Source: SD8 sp035528475 | Lineage (GTDB): Archaea > Halobacteriota > Methanomicrobia > Methanomicrobiales > Methanospirillaceae | Direction of reading: 5' to 3' | Assembly (NCBI GenBank): GCA_035528475.1 | Contig: DATKYO010000104.1 | Coordinates: forward strand, 1 to 14,610 | DNA: 14,610 nt | Part shown: positions 6,296 through 13,671 of the stretch, piece after piece | How positions within the stretch are numbered: position 1 is the first letter of the stretch | How the letters are laid out: every line of letters begins with the position of its first letter | Translations under genes and position numbers: made by a program | The notes under the pieces: generated by a model | Seen by the model: the letters and a program-made list of their open reading frames with translations, nothing else | Database searches by the model: none | What the model was told of the DNA's origin: nothing

Positions 6296-7380
6296 TTAAG
6301 CGCCTCCACTGCTGCCTCTACTGCCTCTTCCATGCTGTCCATCATCTGGTATCCTCTTCCGGCCAGGAGTGCCTTGCCCTCCTCCTCGTTCGTCCCGGCC
6401 AGCCGTACGATGATCTTCTGACCGACCCCGGCGTTGACAATTCCCTGGGCAACTTCATCGCACCGGGTAATGCCCCCCAGCAGGTTTACGATTATGACCT
6501 TTACCGTGGGAACCCCTGCGACCAGGCTTACGGCATGCTTGACCCGTTCCTTGTCAGCGCCGCCGCCTACATCAAGGAAATTGGCAGCATGCCCGTGGTA
6601 GTACTCTATCAGGTCCAGCGTGGCCATAGTGAGCCCTGCGCCGTTGCCGATCACACCTATCTCTCCATCCAGTTCTACAAAGGAGAACCCGTGTTTTTCG
6701 GCCTCCCTCTCCCGTTCGGTCAAATCCCGGTTCTGGGTGATGCCCTGCCGACTGAGGGCGTTGTCATCGACTATGAGTTTTGCATCGGCTGCAACAATGC
6801 CGGTAGGAGTGGATACAAGCGGATTGATTTCAGCAAGAATTGCGTCTTTTTCACAGAAAACCCTGTAAAGCCTGTTGATAATGGTTGAGACCTCTCTGGG
6901 CGCATCTCCCCGCAGGTTGCGGAGCATGAATGCGGGTAAATCATGCATCAAAAGTGGGATCGAGGCTCTCCTCAGGGCATCAGGGTTCTCTTTTGCCACG
7001 GTCTCGATCTCCACGCCCCCGGCGTCTGCAAAGAGAATGAGGGCCTGTTTGGTCGAGCGGTCCACTGCAATACTCAGGTAATATTCATGCTCAATGGGCA
7101 GGCGCTCCTCGATAAGCATCTCCCTGACGGGTACGCCTTTTATCTCCCGATCGAATAATTCCCTCGCAGTGACCGTCATGGAGTCCTGATCGGCCATGAG
7201 GATTCCTCCGGCCTTTCCCCTTCCTCCCACGTCCACCTGGGCTTTCAACACTACTGCATCGCCAAGATCCTTTGCAACCCCGGATTCGAGATCTTCAGCC
7301 TTGCTGATAAGAACCCCGCGGGGGACGGGAATTCCATACGTGCCAAAGATCTTCTTTGCTTCGTACTCAAGAAATTTCAT
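6292..7380 (-). CDS. sucC: Succinate-CoA ligase (ADP-forming), beta subunit
   Basis: SucC is the ATP-grasp subunit that binds nucleotide and phosphorylates the SucD histidine. From the ATG at 7380 it is 362 residues, near the usual 360-390. Landmarks are MKFLEYEAKKIFGTYGIPVP at the start, KAQVDVGGRGKAGG (46-59), the metal-binding EINPLV (184-189), GNGAGLTMATLD (246-257), NFLDVGGGA (268-276), the NLLGGITRCDEV loop (299-310) and RLAGTN (326-331). The ATG at 7380 starts four bases after the korC stop and has GAGGA upstream; a reading from 7410 would add ten non-conserved residues and overlap korC. It is translationally coupled to sucD. Nucleotide preference (ATP rather than GTP) is assumed from the archaeal family, not read from the sequence. 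Confidence 0.96.
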   Translation of the reverse strand: MKFLEYEAKKIFGTYGIPVPRGVLISKAEDLESGVAKDLGDAVVLKAQVDVGGRGKAGGILMADQDSMTVTARELFDREIKGVPVREMLIEERLPIEHEYYLSIAVDRSTKQALILFADAGGVEIETVAKENPDALRRASIPLLMHDLPAFMLRNLRGDAPREVSTIINRLYRVFCEKDAILAEINPLVSTPTGIVAADAKLIVDDNALSRQGITQNRDLTEREREAEKHGFSFVELDGEIGVIGNGAGLTMATLDLIEYYHGHAANFLDVGGGADKERVKHAVSLVAGVPTVKVIIVNLLGGITRCDEVAQGIVNAGVGQKIIVRLAGTNEEEGKALLAGRGYQMMDSMEEAVEAAVEALK

Positions 7381-7384
7381 GGGA

Positions 7385-7918
7385 TTATTCCTCTGTCTGG
7401 ACCAGCTCAAAGCCGCGTTTCATTGCTTTCAGGTTCAAGGATTCTGTACCTTTGGGCACACTGTCAAGAATCGCCTTTTCGATGGAGGTCTCACTTACGA
7501 CATGGGTCGCGGTCACCAGTGCACCAAGCATCACGATATTAGCAACAATCACTCTCCCCAGTGTCTCCTTTGCCTCCCCGGTTGCAGGGACCTCTATGCA
7601 CCGGCAGGAGGGTCTGGAGTGGACTAGGCTTGAATCGACAAGCATCACCGCATCGTCAGGGGCATTTGCCCCGTATTTTTCAAACCCCTCCTGTGACATA
7701 ATCACAAAAATATCGGGATTGGTTACCTTCGGGAACATAATGGGCTGATCATCGATGATAACCGCACTCATGGATGCGCCTCCCCTGGCTTCCGGCCCAT
7801 AGACCTGGGTCTGAACAGCGTATTTTTTGTCATACATGACTGCAGCTCTTCCCAGTATTACGGCCGAAAGGATGATTCCCTGGCCACCAAAACCGGAAAA
7901 TCTCACTTCATGCCTCAT
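7385..7918 (-). CDS. korC: 2-oxoglutarate:ferredoxin oxidoreductase, gamma subunit
   Basis: The gamma subunit of the 2-oxoacid:ferredoxin oxidoreductase family; it contributes to CoA binding in the KorDABC complex, which interconverts succinyl-CoA + CO2 + reduced ferredoxin with 2-oxoglutarate. The 177-residue protein begins with the hallmark RFSGFGGQGIILSA (6-19) and has QVYGPEARGGASMSAVI (38-54), VIMSQEGFEKY and NIVMLGAL, all typical of the family at its usual length. Start and korB stop overlap as ATGA, with GGGGGTGAG upstream as ribosome site. It is followed after four bases by sucC. Assignment to 2-oxoglutarate rather than pyruvate or another oxoacid rests on the separate four-subunit order D-A-B-C and the fused operon with sucCD and fumarase. 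Confidence 0.94.
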   Translation of the reverse strand: MRHEVRFSGFGGQGIILSAVILGRAAVMYDKKYAVQTQVYGPEARGGASMSAVIIDDQPIMFPKVTNPDIFVIMSQEGFEKYGANAPDDAVMLVDSSLVHSRPSCRCIEVPATGEAKETLGRVIVANIVMLGALVTATHVVSETSIEKAILDSVPKGTESLNLKAMKRGFELVQTEE

Positions 7919-8703
7919 TCTCTCACCCCCATGGCGGCCCGGTTACGCCTGGCAAACTCGCCGATTGGGATGATATCGGGGGGGATTTCCTGGCCGCTAT
8001 CCTTCATCCGCTCAAGTTTCTGGCGGAGTGCGGTGTGGGTCTTCATATATTCTATCTGGTCGGCCACCTGGCGGAACTTGTTTCTTCGACCGAAGTTGGT
8101 GGGGCACTGTGTCATGGCTTCGATAAAGGAGAACCCCGGTGTCTGGAACCCTTCCTTAATGGACCGCGTCAGTTCCTTGACATGGTACGAGGTCCAGCGG
8201 GCAACATAATTTGCTCCTGCAGCAATAGCCATCTCTGAAAGGTCGAATGCCGGTTCTTTCGACCCATAGGGGGTTGTTGTGGAAAGGGCCCCCAGTGGGG
8301 TAGTGGGGCTCCCCTGTCCCCCTGTCATTCCATAGATCTGGTTATTCATGCATACTACGGTAAGGTCGATATTTCTCCGGCATGCATGGATGAAATGGTT
8401 TCCCCCGATCGCCGCAAGGTCGCCGTCCCCGGTGAAGACTACTACTTTTAGGTCAGGGTTAGCCATCTTTATCCCTGTGGCGAATGCAAGTGCCCGACCA
8501 TGGGTGGTATGAAGTGAATCGGTGACAATATAGCCCGGTGCTCTTGAGGAACAGCCAATGCCTGATACAAATACAGTTTCATCCTTATTCCATCCCATCT
8601 CTTCCACTGCCAGGAGGGTGCAGTTGATGATCGTGCCGTTTCCGCATCCGACACAATAGATATGAGGAAGCCGGTCTTCCCGGAACCACTCTTCATAACT
8701 CAT
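7915..8703 (-). CDS. korB: 2-oxoglutarate:ferredoxin oxidoreductase, beta subunit
   Basis: The beta subunit holds thiamine diphosphate and one [4Fe-4S] cluster. From the ATG at 8703 it is 262 residues. Seen are HIYCVGCGNG (14-23) with Cys 17 and 20, GIGCSSRAPGY (49-59) with Cys 51, the TPP motif TGDGDLAAIGGNHFI (91-105) ending in MNNQIYGMTGGQGSPTTP (119-136), and EAMTQCPTNFGRRN (195-208) with Cys 200, which would complete the four cluster ligands. The start is set by the ATGA overlap with korA and by a strong GGAGGTG site five bases upstream; a longer reading to 8733 would only extend into korA. Usual length is 260-300 residues. Confidence 0.95.
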   Translation of the reverse strand: MSYEEWFREDRLPHIYCVGCGNGTIINCTLLAVEEMGWNKDETVFVSGIGCSSRAPGYIVTDSLHTTHGRALAFATGIKMANPDLKVVVFTGDGDLAAIGGNHFIHACRRNIDLTVVCMNNQIYGMTGGQGSPTTPLGALSTTTPYGSKEPAFDLSEMAIAAGANYVARWTSYHVKELTRSIKEGFQTPGFSFIEAMTQCPTNFGRRNKFRQVADQIEYMKTHTALRQKLERMKDSGQEIPPDIIPIGEFARRNRAAMGVRE

Positions 8704-9800
8704 TCCAGCACCTCCAGTTGTTGTTTCAGCCATTCTGGACTGTGCAGTGAACCGCCCAGTTTGGGGAGAGTTATCACTTCCTGGGTGACATGTCTCTGTA
8801 CTTCCCTGGAAATCTGGCCCATGTTCAGTTCGGGAACCAGGAATCGCTTCGCATTAGGGAAGCATTTTAGTGCAGATTCAGGGAACGGCCAGACAACTTT
8901 GAGACGCAGGTGCCCGACATTCTCGCGTCCAAGGTCGTGTATCACCTGTTCTACGGAGCGGGCCGGACTTCCGTAGGAAACAAAAACAGTCTCGGCATCC
9001 GGGTTTGTGATCTCATAATCCGCGATTCTGTCCCGCGCTGACTCGATCTTCGAAACGAGTCGCATCACCAGATCCTCGTGAAGTTCCGGGTTTGTTGCGT
9101 CCGGATATCCGCGTTCATCATGAGTAAGGCCCGTGACGTGCACGCCATATCCCTTCCCAAACTGGGCAAAACCCGGTATGAGGTCCTCGTCTGCCCTGAA
9201 GGGAGGCGATCCCCGGCGCAGCGGTTTTCTTTCCACCCGCGGGACCTGGTCAGGGATTTCTACCCTCTCTCTCATATGGCCCACAATCTCATCTGCCATC
9301 AGGAATACCGGAACCCGGAATTGATCCGAGAGGTTAAAGGCCCTGACGGTCAGTTCATACATCTCCTGCACACTGGCTGGCGACAGGGCTATTGTGCTGT
9401 AGTCCCCGTGCGATCCGAACCGGCACTGCATCATATCTCCCTGGGAAGCCATTGTGGGCTGCCCCGTTGAGGGTCCGCCCCTCTGGATGTTTACCACTAC
9501 ACAGGGAGTTTCGGTCATCACGGCAAAACCGATATTCTCCATCATCAGGGAAAATCCGGGCCCGCTGGTCGCCGTCATGGACCGCTGACCTGCCCACGAT
9601 GCGCCGATGATCGAGGCCATGCTGGCAATTTCATCTTCCATCTGTATGAATACCCCGTTCATTTTAGGCAGTTTCAGGGCCATGCGCTCTGCTATTTCTG
9701 TTGACGGGGTAATGGGGTAACCACCGAAAAATCTGCAGCCTGCAGCCAGCGCCCCCTCGGCGCAGGCTATATTTCCCTGCATGAAGTCAATTCTGGTCAA
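8700..9800 (-). CDS. korA: 2-oxoglutarate:ferredoxin oxidoreductase, alpha subunit (TTG start)
   Basis: The alpha subunit supplies the substrate-facing part of the active site. The 366-residue protein shows DFMQGNIACAEGALAAGC (5-22), GGYPITPSTEIAE (26-38), FIQMEDEIASMASIIGAS (51-68), the TSGPGFSLMMENIGFAV loop and NIQRGGPSTGQPT (104-116), all strongly typical. The start codon appears to be TTG, overlapping the korD stop as TTGA with AGGTGG about ten bases upstream. The first in-frame ATG, at 9782, would remove the conserved residues before MQGN and has no ribosome site. Length agrees with stand-alone KorA of methanogens (about 370-380), as opposed to fused bacterial alpha-gamma chains. Confidence 0.95.
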   Translation of the reverse strand: MTRIDFMQGNIACAEGALAAGCRFFGGYPITPSTEIAERMALKLPKMNGVFIQMEDEIASMASIIGASWAGQRSMTATSGPGFSLMMENIGFAVMTETPCVVVNIQRGGPSTGQPTMASQGDMMQCRFGSHGDYSTIALSPASVQEMYELTVRAFNLSDQFRVPVFLMADEIVGHMRERVEIPDQVPRVERKPLRRGSPPFRADEDLIPGFAQFGKGYGVHVTGLTHDERGYPDATNPELHEDLVMRLVSKIESARDRIADYEITNPDAETVFVSYGSPARSVEQVIHDLGRENVGHLRLKVVWPFPESALKCFPNAKRFLVPELNMGQISREVQRHVTQEVITLPKLGGSLHSPEWLKQQLEVLE

Positions 9801-10069
9801 TATTCAATCGCCACCTTGTGCGGTTCGTAGGGTTTTTCCTCCTCCCAGCGGATGGCCTGGTCCGGACAGATCATCCGGCAAACACCACAGAGAGTTCGCC
9901 CATAGAGCTTCTGCAGTCTGCAGTTCGTGCATCGCTCCGGCCGGTCCAGTTCCGGAACGACTATTCCTCTCTTATTCGGCTTTTTTCCGGGGCGGAATAT
10001 CCGGTACGGACAGACCATTGTGCAGAGGTTGCATCCCTTGCAACGGCGTTCATCAATCACCAGTTTCAT
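9797..10069 (-). CDS. korD: 2-oxoglutarate:ferredoxin oxidoreductase, delta (ferredoxin-like) subunit
   Basis: A 90-residue polyferredoxin-like subunit that would pass electrons between external ferredoxin and the KorB cluster. The first site is canonical: CKGCNLCTMVCP with Cys 10, 13, 16 and 20. The second is altered: Cys 47 and 50 (CTNC), ten other residues, then CGVCRMICP with Cys 61, 64 and 68. A usual second motif would be CxxCxxCxxxCP without the insertion; here there are five cysteines and a long loop, somewhat like Alvin-type ferredoxins. The ATG at 10069 has AAAGGAT eight bases upstream and follows fumB by 17 bases. A reading from 10144 would add 25 non-conserved residues overlapping fumB. 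The stop overlaps the korA TTG start. Confidence 0.93.
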   Translation of the reverse strand: MKLVIDERRCKGCNLCTMVCPYRIFRPGKKPNKRGIVVPELDRPERCTNCRLQKLYGRTLCGVCRMICPDQAIRWEEEKPYEPHKVAIEY

Positions 10070-10086
10070 GGTAAAATATCCTTTGT

Positions 10087-10635
10087 TTACACTGTGAATT
10101 GTTTCTGATATGCGTTGTGTGCGTATGCACTTACGTCCGCACACAGGTCGTGGCCATGGGCGTCAATTCCCACTACCAGTGGAACATGGTCAAAATCGAT
10201 AATCCAGATGGCCTCAGCCATTCCGAGGTCTTCGAAATAGACCCCTTTCAGTCTCATCCTGGATGCAGCGAGTGCTGCACAACCTCCGGTAAAAGCCAGG
10301 TAGACACCCTTTCCCCTGAGCTGGTCTACAACCGCCTGGCCCATTCCTCCTTTCCCCACAAGGGCCCTGATGCCGGAATCAAGGAGAAAACCGGAAAGAT
10401 TGTTCATTCGTGCTGATGTGGTTGGACCGGCAGCGATAAGCCTGCCATCCTGGACAACGGGGCCGCAATGGTAGATTACTGCGCCGTCAGGATCAAATGG
10501 AATCCCTTCTTCCATCATTCGCAGATGCGCTTCGTCACGGGCGGTATACACGATTCCGGAGAGAGTGACCCTTTCACCGGCGGCGAGATCGAGTACTTCT
10601 TCCCCGAGTGGAGAGCAGAGGTGTTTTCCTGTCAT
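10087..10635 (-). CDS. fumB: Class I fumarate hydratase, beta (C-terminal) subunit
   Basis: With the alpha subunit it forms the two-component, oxygen-sensitive [4Fe-4S] fumarase interconverting malate and fumarate. From the ATG at 10635 it has 182 residues, a normal length. Segments typical of the family are HCGPV (56-60), AGPTTSARMNNLSGFLLDSG (69-88), VGKGGMG (93-99), FTGGCAALAA (115-124) and FEDLGMAEAIW (134-144). The start is set by an ATGA overlap with the alpha-subunit stop and a GGAGGTGGAG ribosome site; the longer reading from 10674 overlaps fumA. L(+)-tartrate dehydratase beta subunits (TtdB) are close relatives, but the operon with kor and suc genes favours fumarase. Confidence 0.93.
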   Translation of the reverse strand: MTGKHLCSPLGEEVLDLAAGERVTLSGIVYTARDEAHLRMMEEGIPFDPDGAVIYHCGPVVQDGRLIAAGPTTSARMNNLSGFLLDSGIRALVGKGGMGQAVVDQLRGKGVYLAFTGGCAALAASRMRLKGVYFEDLGMAEAIWIIDFDHVPLVVGIDAHGHDLCADVSAYAHNAYQKQFTV

Positions 10636-11468
10636 ATCTCCACCTCCACGGTTGCCCTTCGGCAGGCCCAGCACTGTACGTTCACTGCCACGGGTAAAGA
10701 GGCGGTATGGCAGCCTGCAGTCTTTACTTTTACAGCCAGGGCAGTTGTTTTCCCGCCAAGACCCATGGGCCCGATACCCAGTGTATTGACTGCATTGCAG
10801 AGTTCCTGCTCGAATGAATCCATCACATCAACCGGTTCCAAAAGTGCTTCCTTGGCCAGGGCCGCCACCCCGTCAAAGGTGCTTCCTATGCCTACGCCAA
10901 GGATTACCGGTGGACAGGGGCGACCCCCTGCGATTAACATGGTCTCTGCTACAAAGCGTGTGATCTGGTCTTTCTGGGAAGGCAGCAGCATTGCGATTCG
11001 GGACATATTTTCGGCTCCCGCTCCCTTGGGGAGCACGGTTATAGTCAGCCGGTCACCGGGCCTGACATGGATTGCAGGCATGCCAACACCCGTATTGTCC
11101 TTTGAGTTCTCTCTTCCGAGAGGGGTGACAACATTGGGCCGCAGCGGGACGGTTTTGGTTGCTCTCCGCACCCCATCTGCGATCGCATCATAGATATGGC
11201 TGGTCAGGGGGATTTTCGGGGGAATTGAGAGGTAGATAACCGGAACTCCTGTATCCTGGCAGATAGGGACGAATTTCTTTTCTGCGAGATCAATATTCGC
11301 AAGAATGTTTGCCAGTTCTCCCCGGGCTATTTCGCGGTCCTCGTTTTCCCTGGCTAACTTCAGGGCACGTTTCACATCATACGGAAGCCTGATCTCTGCT
11401 TCCATGAACGCACGGCAGGTAGCGTGGGAAATTGCATCCATTAGGGATGATTCTGCCGTGTTTACCAT
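10632..11468 (-). CDS. fumA: Class I fumarate hydratase, alpha (N-terminal) subunit
   Basis: The 278-residue catalytic cluster-binding half of class I fumarase. Likely [4Fe-4S] ligands are Cys 70 in CQDTGVP, Cys 185 in GGRPCPPVILGVGIGST and Cys 266 in HTASLPVAVNVQCWACRRA. Also typical are GVGMPAIHVRPGDRLTI (127-143), PKGAGAENMSRIAML (147-161) and GIGPMGLGGKTTALAVKV (231-248). It is the first gene of the operon ending at sucD. The ATG at 11468 has no ribosome site in the ten bases upstream, unlike most other genes of the operon, but has a TATA-like element centred 28 bases upstream, so a leaderless mRNA is plausible. An alternative activity is tartrate dehydratase (TtdA); the gene context argues for fumarase. 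Confidence 0.94.
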   Translation of the reverse strand: MVNTAESSLMDAISHATCRAFMEAEIRLPYDVKRALKLARENEDREIARGELANILANIDLAEKKFVPICQDTGVPVIYLSIPPKIPLTSHIYDAIADGVRRATKTVPLRPNVVTPLGRENSKDNTGVGMPAIHVRPGDRLTITVLPKGAGAENMSRIAMLLPSQKDQITRFVAETMLIAGGRPCPPVILGVGIGSTFDGVAALAKEALLEPVDVMDSFEQELCNAVNTLGIGPMGLGGKTTALAVKVKTAGCHTASLPVAVNVQCWACRRATVEVEI

Positions 11469-11492
11469 TATTACTTATGGGAAACCTAAAAG

Positions 11493-11506
11493 TAAAATAA
11501 TTTCTG
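11493..11506 (-). promoter_or_regulatory. Candidate BRE/TATA for the fum-kor-suc operon
   Basis: The minus strand reads CAGAAATTATTTTA, an A-rich BRE-like half and a TATA-like TTATTTTA centred at 11496.5, about 28 bases from the fumA ATG. Initiation would fall at or next to the ATG. A second candidate, TTTATATT at 11534-11541, would instead give a leader of about 40 bases. Confidence 0.4.
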
Positions 11507-11530
11507 TTATTCTGCGATTTTAGTGCAGGG

Positions 11531-11543
11531 AAAAATATAAAAT
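11531..11543 (-). terminator. T-rich region after the L10e gene
   Basis: Directly after the ribosomal-protein stop the minus strand reads ATTTTATATTTTT, which could end the upstream transcript. The same bases include the second TATA candidate for fumA, so the two roles cannot be separated from sequence alone. Confidence 0.35.
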
Positions 11544-12080
11544 TCAGGCCTGTTCAGCAACAGGTGTGACCTTCCCGGTCTTCTCAATGATGGTGATGAA
11601 TGAAGGTGAGGGAAGTTTGTGGCCACCATGTCTGAGGGCGTTTTTGGCCTTTTCGAGGTTGGCAGGGGAAGTATATACTGAAAATATTGGCTGACCATGG
11701 CTGACCCGGGCTGCGGTTCCCACAGCTTTGCCGAATGCCATACGCATACCTTCGGAGACACGGTCGGCTCCTGCGCCGGTTGCCTGCTTGTTTTCGCGAA
11801 GTACGTGGTGGGGGAAGACTCTCAGTTTGAGCTTGTAGTTCATCCTGCCTATATCTTTGAGGAGCTTCCTGTTGATGCTGATACGTGCCGCTTCAAGTGC
11901 GGTATGACGTATCTGGCAGGCCTCCTCGACGACGAGATCCAGTTCCATGGGAAACTCCTGGGTCAGGTTCCCCATTTCAAACTGCACAATCTTGCTTCCA
12001 GGTACACCCCCCATATATTCTCTTCGTGTAAATGCTTTCTTTGATATACTTCTGTACATTTTTCCCGGTTTTCGTACCAT
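11544..12080 (-). CDS. rpl10e: 50S ribosomal protein L10e/L16 (uL16)
   Basis: The archaeal/eukaryotic form of uL16, which sits by the 5S rRNA and the A-site side of the large subunit. The 178-residue sequence opens with KPGKMYRSISKKAFTRREY and contains GGVPGSKIVQFEMGN, QIRHTALEAARISINRKLLK, LRVFPHHVLRENKQATGAGA, and ADRVSEGMRMAFGKAVGTAA, all strongly conserved in the family, at the usual archaeal length of about 170-180. The start at 12080 has AAGGAG about ten bases upstream. It stands alone between the ABC importer genes and the fumarase operon, not within a ribosomal-protein cluster, which is common for this gene in archaea. Confidence 0.97.
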   Translation of the reverse strand: MVRKPGKMYRSISKKAFTRREYMGGVPGSKIVQFEMGNLTQEFPMELDLVVEEACQIRHTALEAARISINRKLLKDIGRMNYKLKLRVFPHHVLRENKQATGAGADRVSEGMRMAFGKAVGTAARVSHGQPIFSVYTSPANLEKAKNALRHGGHKLPSPSFITIIEKTGKVTPVAEQA

Positions 12081-12130
12081 CTCTCAGATCTCCTTCTCTA
12101 TATTCGTGCTTTATAAAATGGAGATAAAGG

Positions 12131-12144
12131 CTATTAAACCTTAC
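12131..12144 (-). promoter_or_regulatory. Candidate BRE/TATA for the L10e gene
   Basis: The minus strand reads GTAAGGTTTAATAG, a purine-rich half then TTTAATAG, about 55 bases upstream of the ATG at 12080; initiation would leave a leader of around 28 bases that keeps the ribosome site. A second element, TTTTATAA at 12111-12118, is closer but would place the start inside the ribosome site. Confidence 0.4.
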
Positions 12145-12899
12145 CTTTCCACTTCTGTCTCATTAATCAGGTTGAGGACACAACGCCTTATCCGGAGAAA
12201 ATCGTCGCTGGTCCTGTCCCTCGGCCTTGGGAGATCAATAGGGATGATCTCCCTGATCCGGCCGGGTCTGGGGGTAAGTACTACAATCCTGTCGGCAAGG
12301 AAGACGGCTTCATCGACACTATGGGTTACAAAAATAATGGTTTTTTTGGTTTTTTCCCAGATATCGAGCAATTCTTTCTGCATCCTGTTTCTGGTCTGGG
12401 CATCCAGTGCACCGAAAGGCTCGTCCATGAGGAGAACGCCCGGGTTGACGGCAAGAGCCCGGGCCACTGCCACCCGCTGCCGCATTCCGCCCGAGAGTTC
12501 GTACGGATAACTGTCGGCAAATTCCGAGAGGCCCACCAGGGCCAGGTAGGTATCAGTGGTCTTCTTCCTCTCTGCTTTGGGAACATTCCTTACTTCGAGT
12601 CCGAACAGGATGTTGTCCTTGACAGTCCTCCACGGGAAAAGTGAATATTCCTGGAATATCATGGCCATCTTTGTGTCCGGGCCCGAGATCACGTGGCTGT
12701 TGATCGCGATGCAGCCTGAAGTTGCCTGGTCAAGACCGCCGATAATACGAAGGAGGGTGGTCTTCCCGCACCCTGAAGGGCCAAGAATACATATGAACTC
12801 CTTTGGCTTGATTTCCATGGAGATATCGGAAAGCGCTTTGACTCGTTCACCGCGGGTGCCGGTGTATTCCTTTGAGAGATTTTGTATTGAGAGATTCAT
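12141..12899 (-). CDS. ABC transporter ATP-binding protein, NitT/TauT family
   Basis: The ATPase of a nitrate/sulfonate/taurine-type importer. From the ATG at 12899 it is 252 residues with all nucleotide-binding elements: Walker A GPSGCGKT (40-47), Q-loop IFQEYSLFPW (81-90), signature LSGGMRQR (135-142), Walker B VLLMDE (155-160) followed by the D-loop FGALD, and the H-loop His 193 in FVTHSVDEA. The LFPW after the Q-loop Gln is typical of the SsuB/TauB/NrtD group. The start has AAGGTGAG upstream and lies ten bases after the permease stop; the longer reading from 12971 overlaps the permease and is unlikely. The C-terminus is short, so there is no fused regulatory or binding domain. Confidence 0.95.
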   Translation of the reverse strand: MNLSIQNLSKEYTGTRGERVKALSDISMEIKPKEFICILGPSGCGKTTLLRIIGGLDQATSGCIAINSHVISGPDTKMAMIFQEYSLFPWRTVKDNILFGLEVRNVPKAERKKTTDTYLALVGLSEFADSYPYELSGGMRQRVAVARALAVNPGVLLMDEPFGALDAQTRNRMQKELLDIWEKTKKTIIFVTHSVDEAVFLADRIVVLTPRPGRIREIIPIDLPRPRDRTSDDFLRIRRCVLNLINETEVER

Positions 12900-12909
12900 G
12901 TGGCCACGC

Positions 12910-13671
12910 TCACCTTTCCAGTCCTTTCCACTTGAAATGTCTTTGTTCGAACCGTTTGAGGAAATAGTCAATAGAAAGGCCGATCAGGCCGATCATAATC
13001 ATCCCTGCAATGGTCACCTGGAGCTGGCCTATATTGAGGCCGAAGAGGATAAGGTAACCAAGCCCCGAAGTGGTGCCGGGAAGCATTTCCGCCGCCACCA
13101 CGGACATCCAGGCTATCCCGAACCCGACCCGAAGGCCGGTCCATATGGTGGGCATTGAAGCCGGGATGATTACTTTTGTGAGGATCTGCATCTCTTTTGA
13201 ACCGAAGGTATAGGCGGTTTCAAGCCAGGTTTTGTTCACCCGCCTCACTCCGTCTATGGTATTGATCAGGACCGGGAAGAAGGCCCCGATAAAGATGATG
13301 AAGACAATTCCGGTAAGCCCGATCTTGAACCAGGCAAGAGCGAGGGGTAACCACGCAATGGGGGGTATGGGGCGAAGGAGCTGGATAACCGGGTCTACGA
13401 ATTCATCAATTGCTGAAAAACGGCCCATAAATATCCCCAGTGGGATCGCGACAGCAAGTCCTATACCAAAACCGATCAATACACGGTACAGGCTCATCAC
13501 GGAGTTTTCCCCCAGGCTTCCCTGGCCGAAGATATCTGCAAACGGGGTGATCAGGACTTCGACTACTGAACCTACATGTGGAAGGATAAACTCGTTATTG
13601 ATAAGAATTGCCAGTACTTCCCATAAAAAAATGAGTATTATGGGAAGTACGAGTTTTACGTACCACCGCAT
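12910..13671 (-). CDS. ABC transporter permease, NitT/TauT (SsuC/TauC-like) family
   Basis: A 253-residue inner-membrane permease with about six hydrophobic segments (roughly 6-25, 61-83, 104-116, 119-139, 180-197 and 216-236). The RPIPPIAWLPLALAWFKIG stretch (100-118) and the cytoplasmic EAA loop from ETAYTFGSKE to KVIIPASMP (151-174), which docks on the ATPase, are characteristic of this group. Length is normal. Its start overlaps the stop of the binding-protein gene as TAATG, and its stop precedes the ATPase by ten bases, so the three genes form one transcript. A homodimer is expected since only one permease gene is present in the window. Confidence 0.95.
   Translation of the reverse strand: MRWYVKLVLPIILIFLWEVLAILINNEFILPHVGSVVEVLITPFADIFGQGSLGENSVMSLYRVLIGFGIGLAVAIPLGIFMGRFSAIDEFVDPVIQLLRPIPPIAWLPLALAWFKIGLTGIVFIIFIGAFFPVLINTIDGVRRVNKTWLETAYTFGSKEMQILTKVIIPASMPTIWTGLRVGFGIAWMSVVAAEMLPGTTSGLGYLILFGLNIGQLQVTIAGMIMIGLIGLSIDYFLKRFEQRHFKWKGLER

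Noticed and set aside
7196..7748. Plus-strand frames of 130-143 codons across the sucC/korC junction
   Set aside because: Antisense to two confidently identified enzyme genes, with no start signals or conserved motifs.
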